This document shows, in pieces, positions 35,398 through 44,368 of a stretch of 64,000 bases of DNA (the stretch's first letter is position 1; every line of letters begins with the position of its first letter). Source of the DNA: CAZIKF01 sp964539825. Its GTDB lineage: Bacteria; Muiribacteriota; UBA6191. Where the stretch lies: positions 62,001 to 126,000 of the forward strand of contig CAZIKF010000006.1 in assembly GCA_964539825.1 (NCBI GenBank), given 5' to 3'. The translations under genes and the position numbers were made by a program. Below the pieces are notes generated by a model. The model saw nothing but the letters and a program-made list of their open reading frames with translations. It was not told where the DNA came from and did no database searches.

Positions 35398-37335
35398 TCA
35401 GCGTCCGGTGGTTGTTTGAACTTCCAGGGCAAAGTCTTCATTCAATGGTGCTGCATTTTTAGCCCTGAGGCGTCTGATATCCCCCCGCGATAATCCAAAT
35501 TCCAATGCTTTTCGTATGGCATTTTCAAATTGCGGAACCAGTTTAGTTTGTAGGTTGACCCAATGGGAGACTATCGCGGGATCATTAAGGTGGCAGATCA
35601 TTCCCCTTTTGGGAAGATTCTCATCAGGCGGAAGAAGGTCTACGCTCTGCTTAGCTGAATTCTCATCGAGCTTAAATACAAGTTTGGCACCCACCATATC
35701 TTCAATCAGACTCTCGTTAGATTTCAACTCCTTGAATAGTCTGTAGTTCTCATTTGCATCCCCGCAAATACTTTCAAATCGGCAAAATGGACGAGCCCTC
35801 ATGCTCAGGATGAACTGAGTATTGTGAGGAAGCTTATTGTCTTTCCTCGCCAGGTATACCGATGACAGACCTTCAGGAATATCTTTAAACAGGCTATTCG
35901 CACTACCCATGGAATTTTTAAAAAGCTTCCAATAGGCGACCTGGGCTAGATGTCCAGGAGATCCGGAAAGATCCATAGGTGTGGACTTGGCGATTTCCTC
36001 GGCTGTGGAAATTAAAGTAACCCCAGTCGACTTGAGTCCCGAATCCATATAGGAGGACAATTGAGAAATTTTGGCTTCGCCCAGAATCTCATCCTTGATT
36101 ACACTGAGCACCCTGCTCATTTCAATCACTTTGTTTCTTTGCCATTTTCTAGTCCATACAATCTTAAAAAGGGCTTGTTCCCAGGGTTCATCAAAATCAA
36201 CTTCATGGGTCTCCCTGACGATATCCAGGGCCTTGCTTACATCTTCGCTAAATCCTTCCCCTCTTGTTGCCTTAAGAGCAAAATCATCATCCCATTCAGG
36301 AAACAAAGGATTCATCATGAGAAGTTCATAAACCTTTGGAAAACTGATCTGGATACACACAAGGGATAATAGAATTGCTTTTTGAAGGGAGTCTTGCCCT
36401 TCCTGGGAAACAGATCGATGATATAAATTTATCAGGGAAATTGAATTTGCCAATCTCTTAAGGGACCTCGGATTAGACCCAATGGTGAGTCTTATGACCC
36501 TTGAGATTCCAGTTAGTCCGCTTAATTCTTCAGAATCCAAAAAGGACGTCTTCCCAAGCAGCGAATAGACATAATTGTCCAGGTCATATGCTGCCATGGG
36601 CATAGAAAAAGGCAGTTGAATGAGCTTGTCAAAAAAGGCTCGAAACTGCCATTCATTCTCGTCATTAAGCTCGCCAAATCTATCCCTCAGCCCCTTTATA
36701 ACGACCTGGTAGTCCACGGCCAGAATAAATACGCAGTTCTTGAGGGAAAAAGTATTTTTTAGAAGTTCCAGGATCTGAATCGCGACTGAGGGATCGATTC
36801 GGTCCAGGTCATCAATCATCACGACGAAGCGCCTTACCAGGTTCTTATCACTCCTGATGACGGACCCGAGGGAGTTAGAGAGCATTAATCTCAAACTCTT
36901 TACCTGGTTGGAACTTGTGAACTTGTCAGAACCAAGATCCTTTAACAGCTGGGTCGCCTTATTGGCACCCTCCCGCCCTTCTTCAAAGCTGCCAATTTCT
37001 CTGATGATCTCTGCGAGTACGGAAATCAGACACTCCTTTGGAGACTTCAGCAGAGAATGCTCCCAGGTATTGATCCAAATAGTCTTACAAAGTTCAGATC
37101 CTGTGAGTCTCTTTTCTGAAGACTGAAAACGAAATTCTGTCTCACTGATCGCTTCACAGACCATGTGAAGTAGAGAGGTTTTACCGCTTCCGCATTCGCC
37201 CTGAATCCCAATTGTCAGGGGTGTTTCACAATGAATAGCGAAATGGGCTAACGCATCTGCGTATGTGCTGGTATTGAGCGTATCCGATTGCCGAGTCTGG
37301 TTTGGTTCATCTACGGTGGAGATTAGTGAAGCCAT
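35398..37335 (-). CDS. KAP-family P-loop NTPase (first copy)
   Basis: 645 residues from the ATG at 37335 (GGGAG, 5 nt spacing). Walker A is GECGSGKTS near residue 46 and Walker B is VVMIDDLDRIDP, followed by the KAP segment ELLKNTFSLKNCVFILAVD. Unlike many KAP proteins it shows no clear transmembrane pair inserted in the NTPase. The C-terminal ~300 residues are unrecognised. Members are known from phage exclusion (PifA) and signalling, but this one has no diagnostic neighbours. A shorter paralogue lies at 55259. Confidence 0.85.
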   Translation of the reverse strand: MASLISTVDEPNQTRQSDTLNTSTYADALAHFAIHCETPLTIGIQGECGSGKTSLLHMVCEAISETEFRFQSSEKRLTGSELCKTIWINTWEHSLLKSPKECLISVLAEIIREIGSFEEGREGANKATQLLKDLGSDKFTSSNQVKSLRLMLSNSLGSVIRSDKNLVRRFVVMIDDLDRIDPSVAIQILELLKNTFSLKNCVFILAVDYQVVIKGLRDRFGELNDENEWQFRAFFDKLIQLPFSMPMAAYDLDNYVYSLLGKTSFLDSEELSGLTGISRVIRLTIGSNPRSLKRLANSISLINLYHRSVSQEGQDSLQKAILLSLVCIQISFPKVYELLMMNPLFPEWDDDFALKATRGEGFSEDVSKALDIVRETHEVDFDEPWEQALFKIVWTRKWQRNKVIEMSRVLSVIKDEILGEAKISQLSSYMDSGLKSTGVTLISTAEEIAKSTPMDLSGSPGHLAQVAYWKLFKNSMGSANSLFKDIPEGLSSVYLARKDNKLPHNTQFILSMRARPFCRFESICGDANENYRLFKELKSNESLIEDMVGAKLVFKLDENSAKQSVDLLPPDENLPKRGMICHLNDPAIVSHWVNLQTKLVPQFENAIRKALEFGLSRGDIRRLRAKNAAPLNEDFALEVQTTTGR

Positions 37336-37512
37336 CTCACTCCCTTCTAGGCACACTTGTATCTGAGTTTACCCGCACCCATGTTTAGATGACAAGGAAA
37401 CTCAGGGGAAAGACGATTAACTTCGACTTCTAGCTTGACTCAGGTCCTGATTTCAAGGTGAAATCCACTATAAGAATCGACATTCACATAACATACCCAA
37501 CGGGAGTGAAAT

Positions 37513-38841
37513 ATGGCACCAAGGCGAATCATCATCATGGGAGCTGCTGGTCGAGACTTTCATAACTTTAACTGCTGTTTTCGAGACGACTCGAAATTTG
37601 AGGTTGTTGCGTTCACAGCCACGCAAATTCCGGATATCGAAGGCCGGCGCTACCCTCCTGAACTTGCTGGAAAGCTGTATCCAGAGGGCATTCCAATCGT
37701 AGAGGAGGCTCAGCTTTCCTCGCTTATCCGAAAACTGGAAGTGGATGAAGTAGTCTTTTCCTACAGCGATGTTTCCCATACCTACGTGATGAACCGCTGC
37801 TCCCTGGTCAATGCATGCGGCGCGGACTTTCGAATCCTGGGACCCGCCAAGACCTCTATAAAGTCCGATATCCCTGTTGTTTCCGTATGTGCGGTGCGTA
37901 CGGGTTGCGGTAAATCTCAAACCACGCGCTATGTTTATCAACTTTTGCGTGAAATGGGTAAGAAAGTGGTCGCGATCCGTCACCCCATGCCCTACGGAGA
38001 TCTGAATGCCCAGAGGGTCCAACGCTTTGCCACGTTGGAAGATCTTGAGGAAAATTCATGTACGATTGAGGAGATGGAGGAGTATGAGCATCATATTGCT
38101 GATGGAAATGTAGTTTATGCCGGCGTGGATTATGCGGCGATATTGAGCGAGGTAAGCAGAATAGATGCTCCCGATGTCATTCTCTTTGACGGTGGAAACA
38201 ATGATCTTCCATTTTATGACGCTGATTTGAAAATTGTCGTTGTTGATCCCTTAAGGGCTGGTCATGAAACCCGATATCACCCGGGAGAAACTAACCTCAG
38301 AATGGCTGATGTTGTAGTCATCAACAAAATGGATTCAGCCAGCTCAGAACAACTGGCAATCCTGGCTGAGAATATTCGGCAGCTTGCTCCAGAAGCACTG
38401 GTAGTAGAGGCGGATTCCTCTCTGACCCTCGATGGGGAAATTCAGGGAAAGAGCGTACTTGTGGTAGAAGATGGCCCAACCCTGACACACGGGGAAATGA
38501 CCATCGGCGCTGCTTCTGTTGCTGCCCGACGATTCGGTGCACTCGAAGTCGCTGACCCTCGCCCCCAGGCTGTTGGAAAGATTCGTGAGACCTATGAGAT
38601 TTATCCAAACATCGGCGCTGGAATTCTTCCTGCCATGGGTTACTCAGAGCAGCAGAGAAAAGACCTTGAGACCACCATCAATACTACAAAAGCAGACCTC
38701 GTACTAAGCGGAACACCTATCGATCTCGGAAGAATTGTGAATTCCAATAAACCCATTGTGCGGGTTCGCTATGACCTCAATCCTCATAAGAGTTCTGCTG
38801 AAATTCTGCCCAGGGCTCTGAAAACCATACTCTTTTCTTGA
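37513..38841 (+). CDS. Cyclic 2,3-diphosphoglycerate synthetase-like GTPase
   Basis: 442 residues. An N-terminal Rossmann-like domain starts RRIIIMGAAGRDFHNFN. A P-loop follows in VCAVRTGCGKSQTTR (about 118-132), then VILFDGGNNDLPFY and INKMDSA (guanine-specificity-like). This is the family annotated as cPGS-like GTPases; in bacteria its real reaction is unclear and it often sits with arginine/citrulline/carbamoyl genes. The next two genes encode a CtlX-like amidinotransferase and a pirin in the same direction, 17 bp apart and overlapping, suggesting an operon. Confidence 0.82.
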   Translation: MAPRRIIIMGAAGRDFHNFNCCFRDDSKFEVVAFTATQIPDIEGRRYPPELAGKLYPEGIPIVEEAQLSSLIRKLEVDEVVFSYSDVSHTYVMNRCSLVNACGADFRILGPAKTSIKSDIPVVSVCAVRTGCGKSQTTRYVYQLLREMGKKVVAIRHPMPYGDLNAQRVQRFATLEDLEENSCTIEEMEEYEHHIADGNVVYAGVDYAAILSEVSRIDAPDVILFDGGNNDLPFYDADLKIVVVDPLRAGHETRYHPGETNLRMADVVVINKMDSASSEQLAILAENIRQLAPEALVVEADSSLTLDGEIQGKSVLVVEDGPTLTHGEMTIGAASVAARRFGALEVADPRPQAVGKIRETYEIYPNIGAGILPAMGYSEQQRKDLETTINTTKADLVLSGTPIDLGRIVNSNKPIVRVRYDLNPHKSSAEILPRALKTILFS

Positions 38842-38858
38842 ATTAGCCAGGTACTGTT

Positions 38859-39815
38859 ATGGGCAGCATACAGAGTACAGATACCGTTCTCATGGTTCCC
38901 CCCAGTGATTTCGGATTCAATGAGCAGACCGCCCTCGATAACGAATTTCAAACCCGCTCCACTCTAAGCTCCACGGAGATTAATCGCAGGGCAAATCAAG
39001 AGTTTCAGGAAATGGTACGGACACTGCGCCGCGCGGGCGTTCGAGTTCTGATCCTGGACAAGCCGCCTGCAAAGGAAGTCCATACTCCTGACGCTGTCTT
39101 TCCTAATAACTGGTTTTCCACGGAAGTGAATGGAGCTGTGCTTATCTACCCGATGGCCGTCGAGAATCGAAGATCGGAAATACGGCCCGCTGATCTGCGC
39201 TTCGTTCTTGAGAATAATGGATTTCAGGTAGGGGAAATCATAAAAGTTGGAAAAAATGACGGACTTGAGGGTTTCTTGGAGGGTACTGGGAGCCTTGTGA
39301 TTGACCACATCGGTAGAAAAATATACGCTGCTGGATCCAAAAGATGTCATCCCAGCCAATTTCAGAATTTTCTGAAATCTCGGTCCTACGATGGAGTTTT
39401 CTTTGAGACCCGAAGCACCTCGAACAATCCAATTTATCATACCAATGTGATCATGAGTATTGGCACTCATTTCGCTGTAATCTGTGACCAATGTATTCCA
39501 GATTCCACCCAACGAGAAGAAGTATTGGACTCCCTTCATTCAAGAGAAATCATTAAGATTTCCACACAGCAGATGGAACAGTCCTATTGCGGTAATATAC
39601 TGGAGCTGAAGACCCTCAGGGGTAATCCTGTAATTCTAATGTCTCGAAGAGCACGTGAAGGCTACAATGAGTCCCAGCTTGGACAACTTAAAGGTCATGG
39701 CGAAATTCTTGAGGTGGATATACCCACGATTGAGCAGGTAGGAGGAGGGAGTTCAAGGTGTATGGTAGCAGAGATTTTTTTAAGGAGAGGACTAAGCAAT
39801 GAAGGAAATTCTTGA
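38859..39815 (+). CDS. ctlX: CtlX-like citrulline/arginine amidinohydrolase
   Basis: 318 residues of the amidinotransferase fold. DAVFPNNWFSTE carries the substrate-binding Asp, EGTGSLVIDH the Glu, YHTNVIMSIG the catalytic His, and GGGSSRCMVAE the C-terminal catalytic Cys. The order and spacing fit the citrulline-utilisation hydrolase CtlX and dimethylargininase-like enzymes. It is the second gene of the GTPase-CtlX-pirin unit; its stop lies 17 bp inside the pirin gene. Confidence 0.85.
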   Translation: MGSIQSTDTVLMVPPSDFGFNEQTALDNEFQTRSTLSSTEINRRANQEFQEMVRTLRRAGVRVLILDKPPAKEVHTPDAVFPNNWFSTEVNGAVLIYPMAVENRRSEIRPADLRFVLENNGFQVGEIIKVGKNDGLEGFLEGTGSLVIDHIGRKIYAAGSKRCHPSQFQNFLKSRSYDGVFFETRSTSNNPIYHTNVIMSIGTHFAVICDQCIPDSTQREEVLDSLHSREIIKISTQQMEQSYCGNILELKTLRGNPVILMSRRAREGYNESQLGQLKGHGEILEVDIPTIEQVGGGSSRCMVAEIFLRRGLSNEGNS

Positions 39816-40665
39816 GATTAGAGACCATGTTGAGACCCACTGGGTCGGTGATGGCTTTCCTGTAAGAACTTACTTTTCCTACCAGAAAGATAATGAACTC
39901 TGTTCTCCATTTCTGCTGCTTGATTATGCCGGACCTCATGAGTTTACTCCCACAGATAAACGGCGTGGAGTAGGAGAACATCCCCATCGCGGTTTCGAGA
40001 CTGTGTCTATCATCTACCAGGGGGAGCTGGAACACCGAGATTCCGGAGGAAAAAATGAGGGAATTCTTCGGGCTGGTGATGTGCAATGGATGACGGCTGG
40101 TTGTGGAGTTGTACACGAAGAATTTCACTCCCAGGATTTCTCTGCTAAGGGAGGAACCCTTGAAATGGTCCAATTATGGATTAATCTTCCCGCATCAAAG
40201 AAGATGTCCTCACCGCGATACCAGGAGATCAGTTCCAAGCATATCCCAGAGGTTGGCATTGATTCGGGATCAATCCGGGTGATAGCTGGTGAATTTGAAG
40301 GCATTAAGGGACCTGCGGAGACATTTACCAGGCTGCATCTATGGGATCTTAGCCTCTCCAAAGGCTCTTTAGAACTAAGTCTGCGCGATGGAAATTCTTC
40401 CATTCTTCTCATACTTCGAGGTAGAGCTCTTTTGAATGGAAAGGAGATTCTGAATCCTGGGGAACTCGCTATCTTGGATCATAAAAAGGCAGGAGTAATC
40501 CTGGAGGTGGAAGAGAGCCTCAAAGCCCTTGTCCTTAGCGGAGAGCCTATTGAGGAACCAGTAGTTGGTTATGGACCGTTTGTGATGAGTACCGAACAGG
40601 AAATTTTTCAAGCGGTACAGGATTATAGAAATGGTCGCATGGGAAAGTTAGAAAGCAAGAAATGA
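39799..40665 (+). CDS. Pirin-family cupin protein
   Basis: 288 residues. The metal-binding motif of pirins is intact: EHPHRGFETVSIIYQGELEH, then GDVQWMTAGCGVVHEE, giving three His and one Glu. Bacterial pirins are quercetinase-like dioxygenases or redox-sensitive regulators. The C-terminal GYGPFVMST and DYRNGRMGKL match the normal family end, so the adjacent insertion element did not truncate it. It ends 4 bp before the IS3-type ORF. Confidence 0.88.
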   Translation: MKEILEIRDHVETHWVGDGFPVRTYFSYQKDNELCSPFLLLDYAGPHEFTPTDKRRGVGEHPHRGFETVSIIYQGELEHRDSGGKNEGILRAGDVQWMTAGCGVVHEEFHSQDFSAKGGTLEMVQLWINLPASKKMSSPRYQEISSKHIPEVGIDSGSIRVIAGEFEGIKGPAETFTRLHLWDLSLSKGSLELSLRDGNSSILLILRGRALLNGKEILNPGELAILDHKKAGVILEVEESLKALVLSGEPIEEPVVGYGPFVMSTEQEIFQAVQDYRNGRMGKLESKK

Positions 40666-40669
40666 TCAA

Positions 40670-41590
40670 TCATCCCCTGGTCTTCTCAAACTTTTCCAGG
40701 GAGTATCGGGAATACACGGGTTCCAGGTCTCGGAGATTTTCCGGCAGTTGATCTTCTTCGCCATCAGGAATTAGATGCCAGGGGGACGATTCACAAATTC
40801 CTTTTTTTCTTAAGATCCCGTCATGGATTTGATCCCCTCTATAGACTTCCTCCGGTGTATGGGAATGGTTCATGGATTCTGGCCTGCTCTGGTTATAAAA
40901 AGCCACCCAGTCCTCCACTATCTTAAGTAGGGAGTTCTCAGAACTCTCTTCCTTTGCCTCGATCCTTGAATCCTTTATGGATCGCCAGAATTTTTCTATC
41001 AGAACTGAACCCTTGACCTTCTTGTTTTGATCAATCGAAATTTTGATTCTCTTCTTTTCCAGATTGCCAAGGAATAGTTCCGTCGTGCACAAGGACTCCT
41101 CATAAGCGTGGAAAATTTCCGGGCTTCCATAATGGGTGAGAGCTTTATTTAGAGCCTGGACATAAAACATGGGTTCAATACGATACGAATGCTCCCAGGA
41201 GAGGATTTTCTTTGAGTAACAGTCGCGTATAGCTACCACATAGATCCAGCCTCCCTTTAGGCGGATGTGGGTTATATCAGAAGTCCAAACCTGGTTGGGA
41301 TGATCAAGGGCGATTCCCTCAACGAGATCGGAATACTTCCTTGTAATCCATTTTGACCCTCCTGAAATCTGCCTTGGTTTGATCGAATGTAATCCCAATT
41401 CACTCATGATGCGTCTGACCCTTTTGTGATTGATGATCAGTCCGTGCTCTTCGCGAATCAGTTCCGTGACTCGACGATAGCCGAGGTAAGGCGCATGTTC
41501 AAAAATCTCCATGACCAATTCCACGAGCTGCTCATTGAGATCACTCATCTGGCGAGGTTTATATAGGATGGATGAGCGATTGACTTCCAA
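40670..41590 (-). CDS. IS3-family transposase OrfB, catalytic Asp lost
   Basis: 306 residues from the first ATG; the frame is open upstream to the A-tract, so the natural product is an OrfA-OrfB fusion. It has the HTH_21 region (YLGYRRVTELI), the rve integrase core with the first Asp (VWTSDITHI) and the final Glu (IEKFWRSIKD). The middle catalytic Asp, normally in HSDQGSQY, is replaced: the segment reads HAYEESLC. Transposition activity is therefore unlikely. Confidence 0.85.
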   Translation of the reverse strand: MEVNRSSILYKPRQMSDLNEQLVELVMEIFEHAPYLGYRRVTELIREEHGLIINHKRVRRIMSELGLHSIKPRQISGGSKWITRKYSDLVEGIALDHPNQVWTSDITHIRLKGGWIYVVAIRDCYSKKILSWEHSYRIEPMFYVQALNKALTHYGSPEIFHAYEESLCTTELFLGNLEKKRIKISIDQNKKVKGSVLIEKFWRSIKDSRIEAKEESSENSLLKIVEDWVAFYNQSRPESMNHSHTPEEVYRGDQIHDGILRKKGICESSPWHLIPDGEEDQLPENLRDLEPVYSRYSLEKFEKTRG

Positions 41591-41628
41591 GAATCGACAT
41601 TGTTTGCGAACAGATAGATCTGGATGAT

Positions 41629-41946
41629 CTAATTCAATGAGCTTTTTTCGCTCTTTGTGAGAAAGGGATCGAGTTTTTTTTTTAGAAACTCATTTTCTTC
41701 TTCTAGACGAGCCAATTTCCTGGTGGTCGCGGAAGTTGATTTTTTTTGCTCGGCATTTTCATCAGAATTCTCTGGGGAAAACAAGAGAGGGGCATTTTCT
41801 AAGAGTTGAGCCTTCCACGAACGGATCAGATTTCTATGAAGGCTGTGTTCCTCCGACAACTCAGCTATCGAGGCGCCAGACTTTAAGGATTCTAATGCTA
41901 CTTTCGCTTTAAAAAGGGAATCGAACCTACGTCTTCTCTTAGTCAT
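41629..41946 (-). CDS. IS3-family OrfA (helix-turn-helix)
   Basis: 105 residues. A basic N-terminus (MTKRRRRFD) and a transposase_8 helix-turn-helix (FKAKVALESLKSGASIAEL) are followed by a leucine-zipper-like helix (RLEEENEFLKKK) that ends at the A10 slippery run. Its own stop follows 15 codons later. Confidence 0.85.
   Translation of the reverse strand: MTKRRRRFDSLFKAKVALESLKSGASIAELSEEHSLHRNLIRSWKAQLLENAPLLFSPENSDENAEQKKSTSATTRKLARLEEENEFLKKKLDPFLTKSEKSSLN
41674..41683 (-). promoter_or_regulatory. A10 slippery site for -1 frameshift in IS3 element
   Basis: Ten consecutive A on the minus strand encode Lys codons near the end of OrfA. The -1 frame after this run is open and reads directly into OrfB, so slippage would give the usual IS3 OrfAB transposase. 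Confidence 0.65.
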
Positions 41947-42138
41947 CTTTCCCGAAGTACTCCCTCACACGGCCCGGCTCCCAGAGCTGTATAAAAATCG
42001 ACCGGGTTTTCTTACCCGTCTGACCTTTAGTTTACAAGAATGCTTGTTTTCAATCAAGAAACTTTGTTGATAGGCCCAGAGGAAAATGAAATAAAAGGAG
42101 GGAGTTTCGCACAGCTAAAGAATAGTGGTCGTAAAAAT

Positions 42139-43122
42139 TCAAGCTCTGGTCTGGCGGCGAAGTCGTTCGCTCAGGGCTTGCTGACTAATTCCTAGAAACT
42201 TTGCGGCACGTGTCTGATTGCCATCAGATCGCTTCATGGCCTCATCTATGAGTGCTTTTGTTACCTGGGAAATGGTAGGCAGATCTTTGGAAGAGAAGGT
42301 TATTAACTTTGATTTATCCAATGCTGCCGAATCTTTCTTGGCTGAATTTTGCTGGATCCAATGCTGGATCGATTTTGAAATCGAACGCCCTTCTTTAGAT
42401 TGAGCAACACAGTGGTAGATCATGGCCCTCAATTCAGAGAGGTTTCCAGGGAAAGAATATTTAGCGCATTCTTTCCTGAACTCAGTAGGAATAGAAATTG
42501 GATCAATCCTGTTTTCCTCATATGCTACCTGGAAGAAAAAATTTGAAAGCCTTCCCAGGTCCCCCATCCGATCTCTGTGAGGATGAAGGTGAATGTGGTA
42601 GGGCGAGATTCCACACAAAAAGTCATGCGGCACATTTTTATGATTCATGAGCTCATCTAAGGATAAGGTACTGAGGAAGACCAGCCTCAGATCAAATCCC
42701 ATCCATGTGGAGCAGCTATAAGAAAAGGAGGGATCCAGGAAATTAGCCAGGGCACTAAGTTGGTTTTTAGCTAAAGTCTCAAAATCCGGGATGATCAGGA
42801 AAGCGGGACAATCCTCCTCACAGTCATGTTTGTCCAGGTATTTACGTATTTCCTGGATTAATAAACCTGATGCTACACTTCCTTCTGGAGAGATGAGGGC
42901 ATAGGGAAGAATACAACAGGCCTTCTTCACACCCATCAAACTGCGGCACAAAAAGGTTTTGCCGGTTCCCGTCTCGCCAGTTATCAAAAAGCAATTCCTT
43001 TCTTCAAAGTGATCCTTGAAACTTCCTATGGATCGGAGCAGCTCATCGTTATCAGTGCAGAAAACACTAGAGAGATTAAGCTTAGAGGTATTGCTTTGGT
43101 ACTTAACTGGCTGTGGCATCAC
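42139..43122 (-). CDS. AAA+ protein with Fis-type DNA-binding end, degenerate NtrC family
   Basis: 327 residues. Walker A is GETGTGKTF (about residue 50). The C-terminal helix-turn-helix is Fis-like (GNQTRAAKFLGISQQALSERL). The GAFTGA loop needed to contact sigma-54 is missing, and Walker B is altered (FLIIPDFETL). No receiver or GAF domain precedes the AAA core. It probably descends from a sigma-54 activator but acts without RpoN, or is decaying. It sits 190 bp from the IS3-type element; the 120 bp gap to the lipase shows nothing notable. Confidence 0.75.
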   Translation of the reverse strand: MMPQPVKYQSNTSKLNLSSVFCTDNDELLRSIGSFKDHFEERNCFLITGETGTGKTFLCRSLMGVKKACCILPYALISPEGSVASGLLIQEIRKYLDKHDCEEDCPAFLIIPDFETLAKNQLSALANFLDPSFSYSCSTWMGFDLRLVFLSTLSLDELMNHKNVPHDFLCGISPYHIHLHPHRDRMGDLGRLSNFFFQVAYEENRIDPISIPTEFRKECAKYSFPGNLSELRAMIYHCVAQSKEGRSISKSIQHWIQQNSAKKDSAALDKSKLITFSSKDLPTISQVTKALIDEAMKRSDGNQTRAAKFLGISQQALSERLRRQTRA

Positions 43123-43243
43123 TCACTTCTACTTTTGGTCAAGAATAAACCAGACTGACCCTGGACGCAAGACCAATTGAATGGGAATAGAGAGTGCTAA
43201 GGCTTCAATTTTCAGTACCCTTTACAAGGCACAAGGAATCAAA

Positions 43244-44272
43244 CTAAAACTGAATGGATCGAAGTTTCGCGTTCAGAGGGTACTTCACTCCACTTTGGAT
43301 TTTGGAAATCCGGGCGCGCAGACTGTTAAAGTAAGCATGCAGACTATGGGCAGCCGTGAAGTTTCCCCCATCAATAAAACTATAGTAAAGGCTTGTGGAA
43401 TTGGTAAGGTCACGGGTAGAAGGCTGTGATCTGGCTGAACTGGACGGCCCGCCAAACCTGTACTGAAATCCTATTTTGATCTGGCGATCCTCTGGTGCCC
43501 TATCCCACTCTTCTTGAAGATAACGGGGATAATAGCGATTAGCCTTCAATAGAATTTCACGACCAAAGTGAGCGTAATTAAAAGGCGGGAGCATATTAAC
43601 CACATCCCCTTCAATCACTACCCTCGATAGATTCAGTGATTGAAGTTCTTTCGCTCCATCATTGTCTGTCACTCTTGGCTGGGCATAGTTGATCACTTCG
43701 ACATCGTAGTCCTGGTTGTCCAGGTAGGCACCAATAATGGTAGCAATCGCAGCTCCCATGGAATGGCCGGTCAGAATAATCTCGTACTCTTTCTCAAGGA
43801 AAGGAAGAATCTGCTCATGAATATCTTGACTCATGCTGAGAAAACCAGTGTGAATCTTATGTTGAAACCAGGAATTTTCCTTCATCCAGAACTGAAGGTT
43901 CATGGCCCAATTCTTGAGATTAGCGGTTCCCCGGATTGAGATGATGATTCTTCGTTTGTCATCATTCTTGTGCACAAAAAACTTTGAATTGGTTTTCTTG
44001 GTCACAGATACAAAAGCACCTGGAAACTCAGCTAAAATTTGCTCCCGGTCTTTACGAACCAGAAAGGCTACTCGGGAGAAATAGATATATCTCAACAGGT
44101 CTTTGACCTCACGTCGGGACCTATCCTCCGCAGGGGAACTTCCTTGTTCTGAGTCATCTAAGTAATCCTCGATCAGATCTTCATAGAGATCGGGAGACAA
44201 GGACTCCTGAGCAGGGTATGACAGCAGGAAAATGCAAAGGAAAAGAAGTATAGCAAAGCGATCAAGCATCAT
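43244..44272 (-). CDS. Exported class 3 lipase-fold hydrolase
   Basis: 342 residues with a signal peptide. The lipase_3 alpha/beta-hydrolase core carries the SIRGTANLKNW loop and the nucleophile elbow GHSMGAA; DVVNMLPP probably contains the acid residue, with a His downstream (SLHAYF region). Expected to hydrolyse acylglycerols or related esters outside the cytoplasm. Divergent from the HipA-like gene. Confidence 0.82.
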   Translation of the reverse strand: MMLDRFAILLFLCIFLLSYPAQESLSPDLYEDLIEDYLDDSEQGSSPAEDRSRREVKDLLRYIYFSRVAFLVRKDREQILAEFPGAFVSVTKKTNSKFFVHKNDDKRRIIISIRGTANLKNWAMNLQFWMKENSWFQHKIHTGFLSMSQDIHEQILPFLEKEYEIILTGHSMGAAIATIIGAYLDNQDYDVEVINYAQPRVTDNDGAKELQSLNLSRVVIEGDVVNMLPPFNYAHFGREILLKANRYYPRYLQEEWDRAPEDRQIKIGFQYRFGGPSSSARSQPSTRDLTNSTSLYYSFIDGGNFTAAHSLHAYFNSLRARISKIQSGVKYPLNAKLRSIQF

Positions 44273-44368
44273 TCATCCTACGAAAAACCGCGAAGATAGT
44301 TGGAATAAACCCGACAAAAAGCTGCAAAGTTTCATCCTGGTCCTCATCCAACCGATGAAAAGAACAAG

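Larger units (their letters stand above)
40670..41946 (-). mobile_element. IS3-family insertion sequence (orfA-orfB), ends not resolved
   Basis: Two overlapping-phase minus-strand frames encode a helix-turn-helix OrfA and a DDE-type OrfB, the standard IS3 layout. They are joined by a run of ten A residues. I could not find convincing terminal inverted repeats or a target duplication. With a lost catalytic residue in OrfB, this suggests an old immobile copy. Flanks are the pirin gene (4 bp away) and ~190 bp of AT-rich noncoding DNA. Confidence 0.8.
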
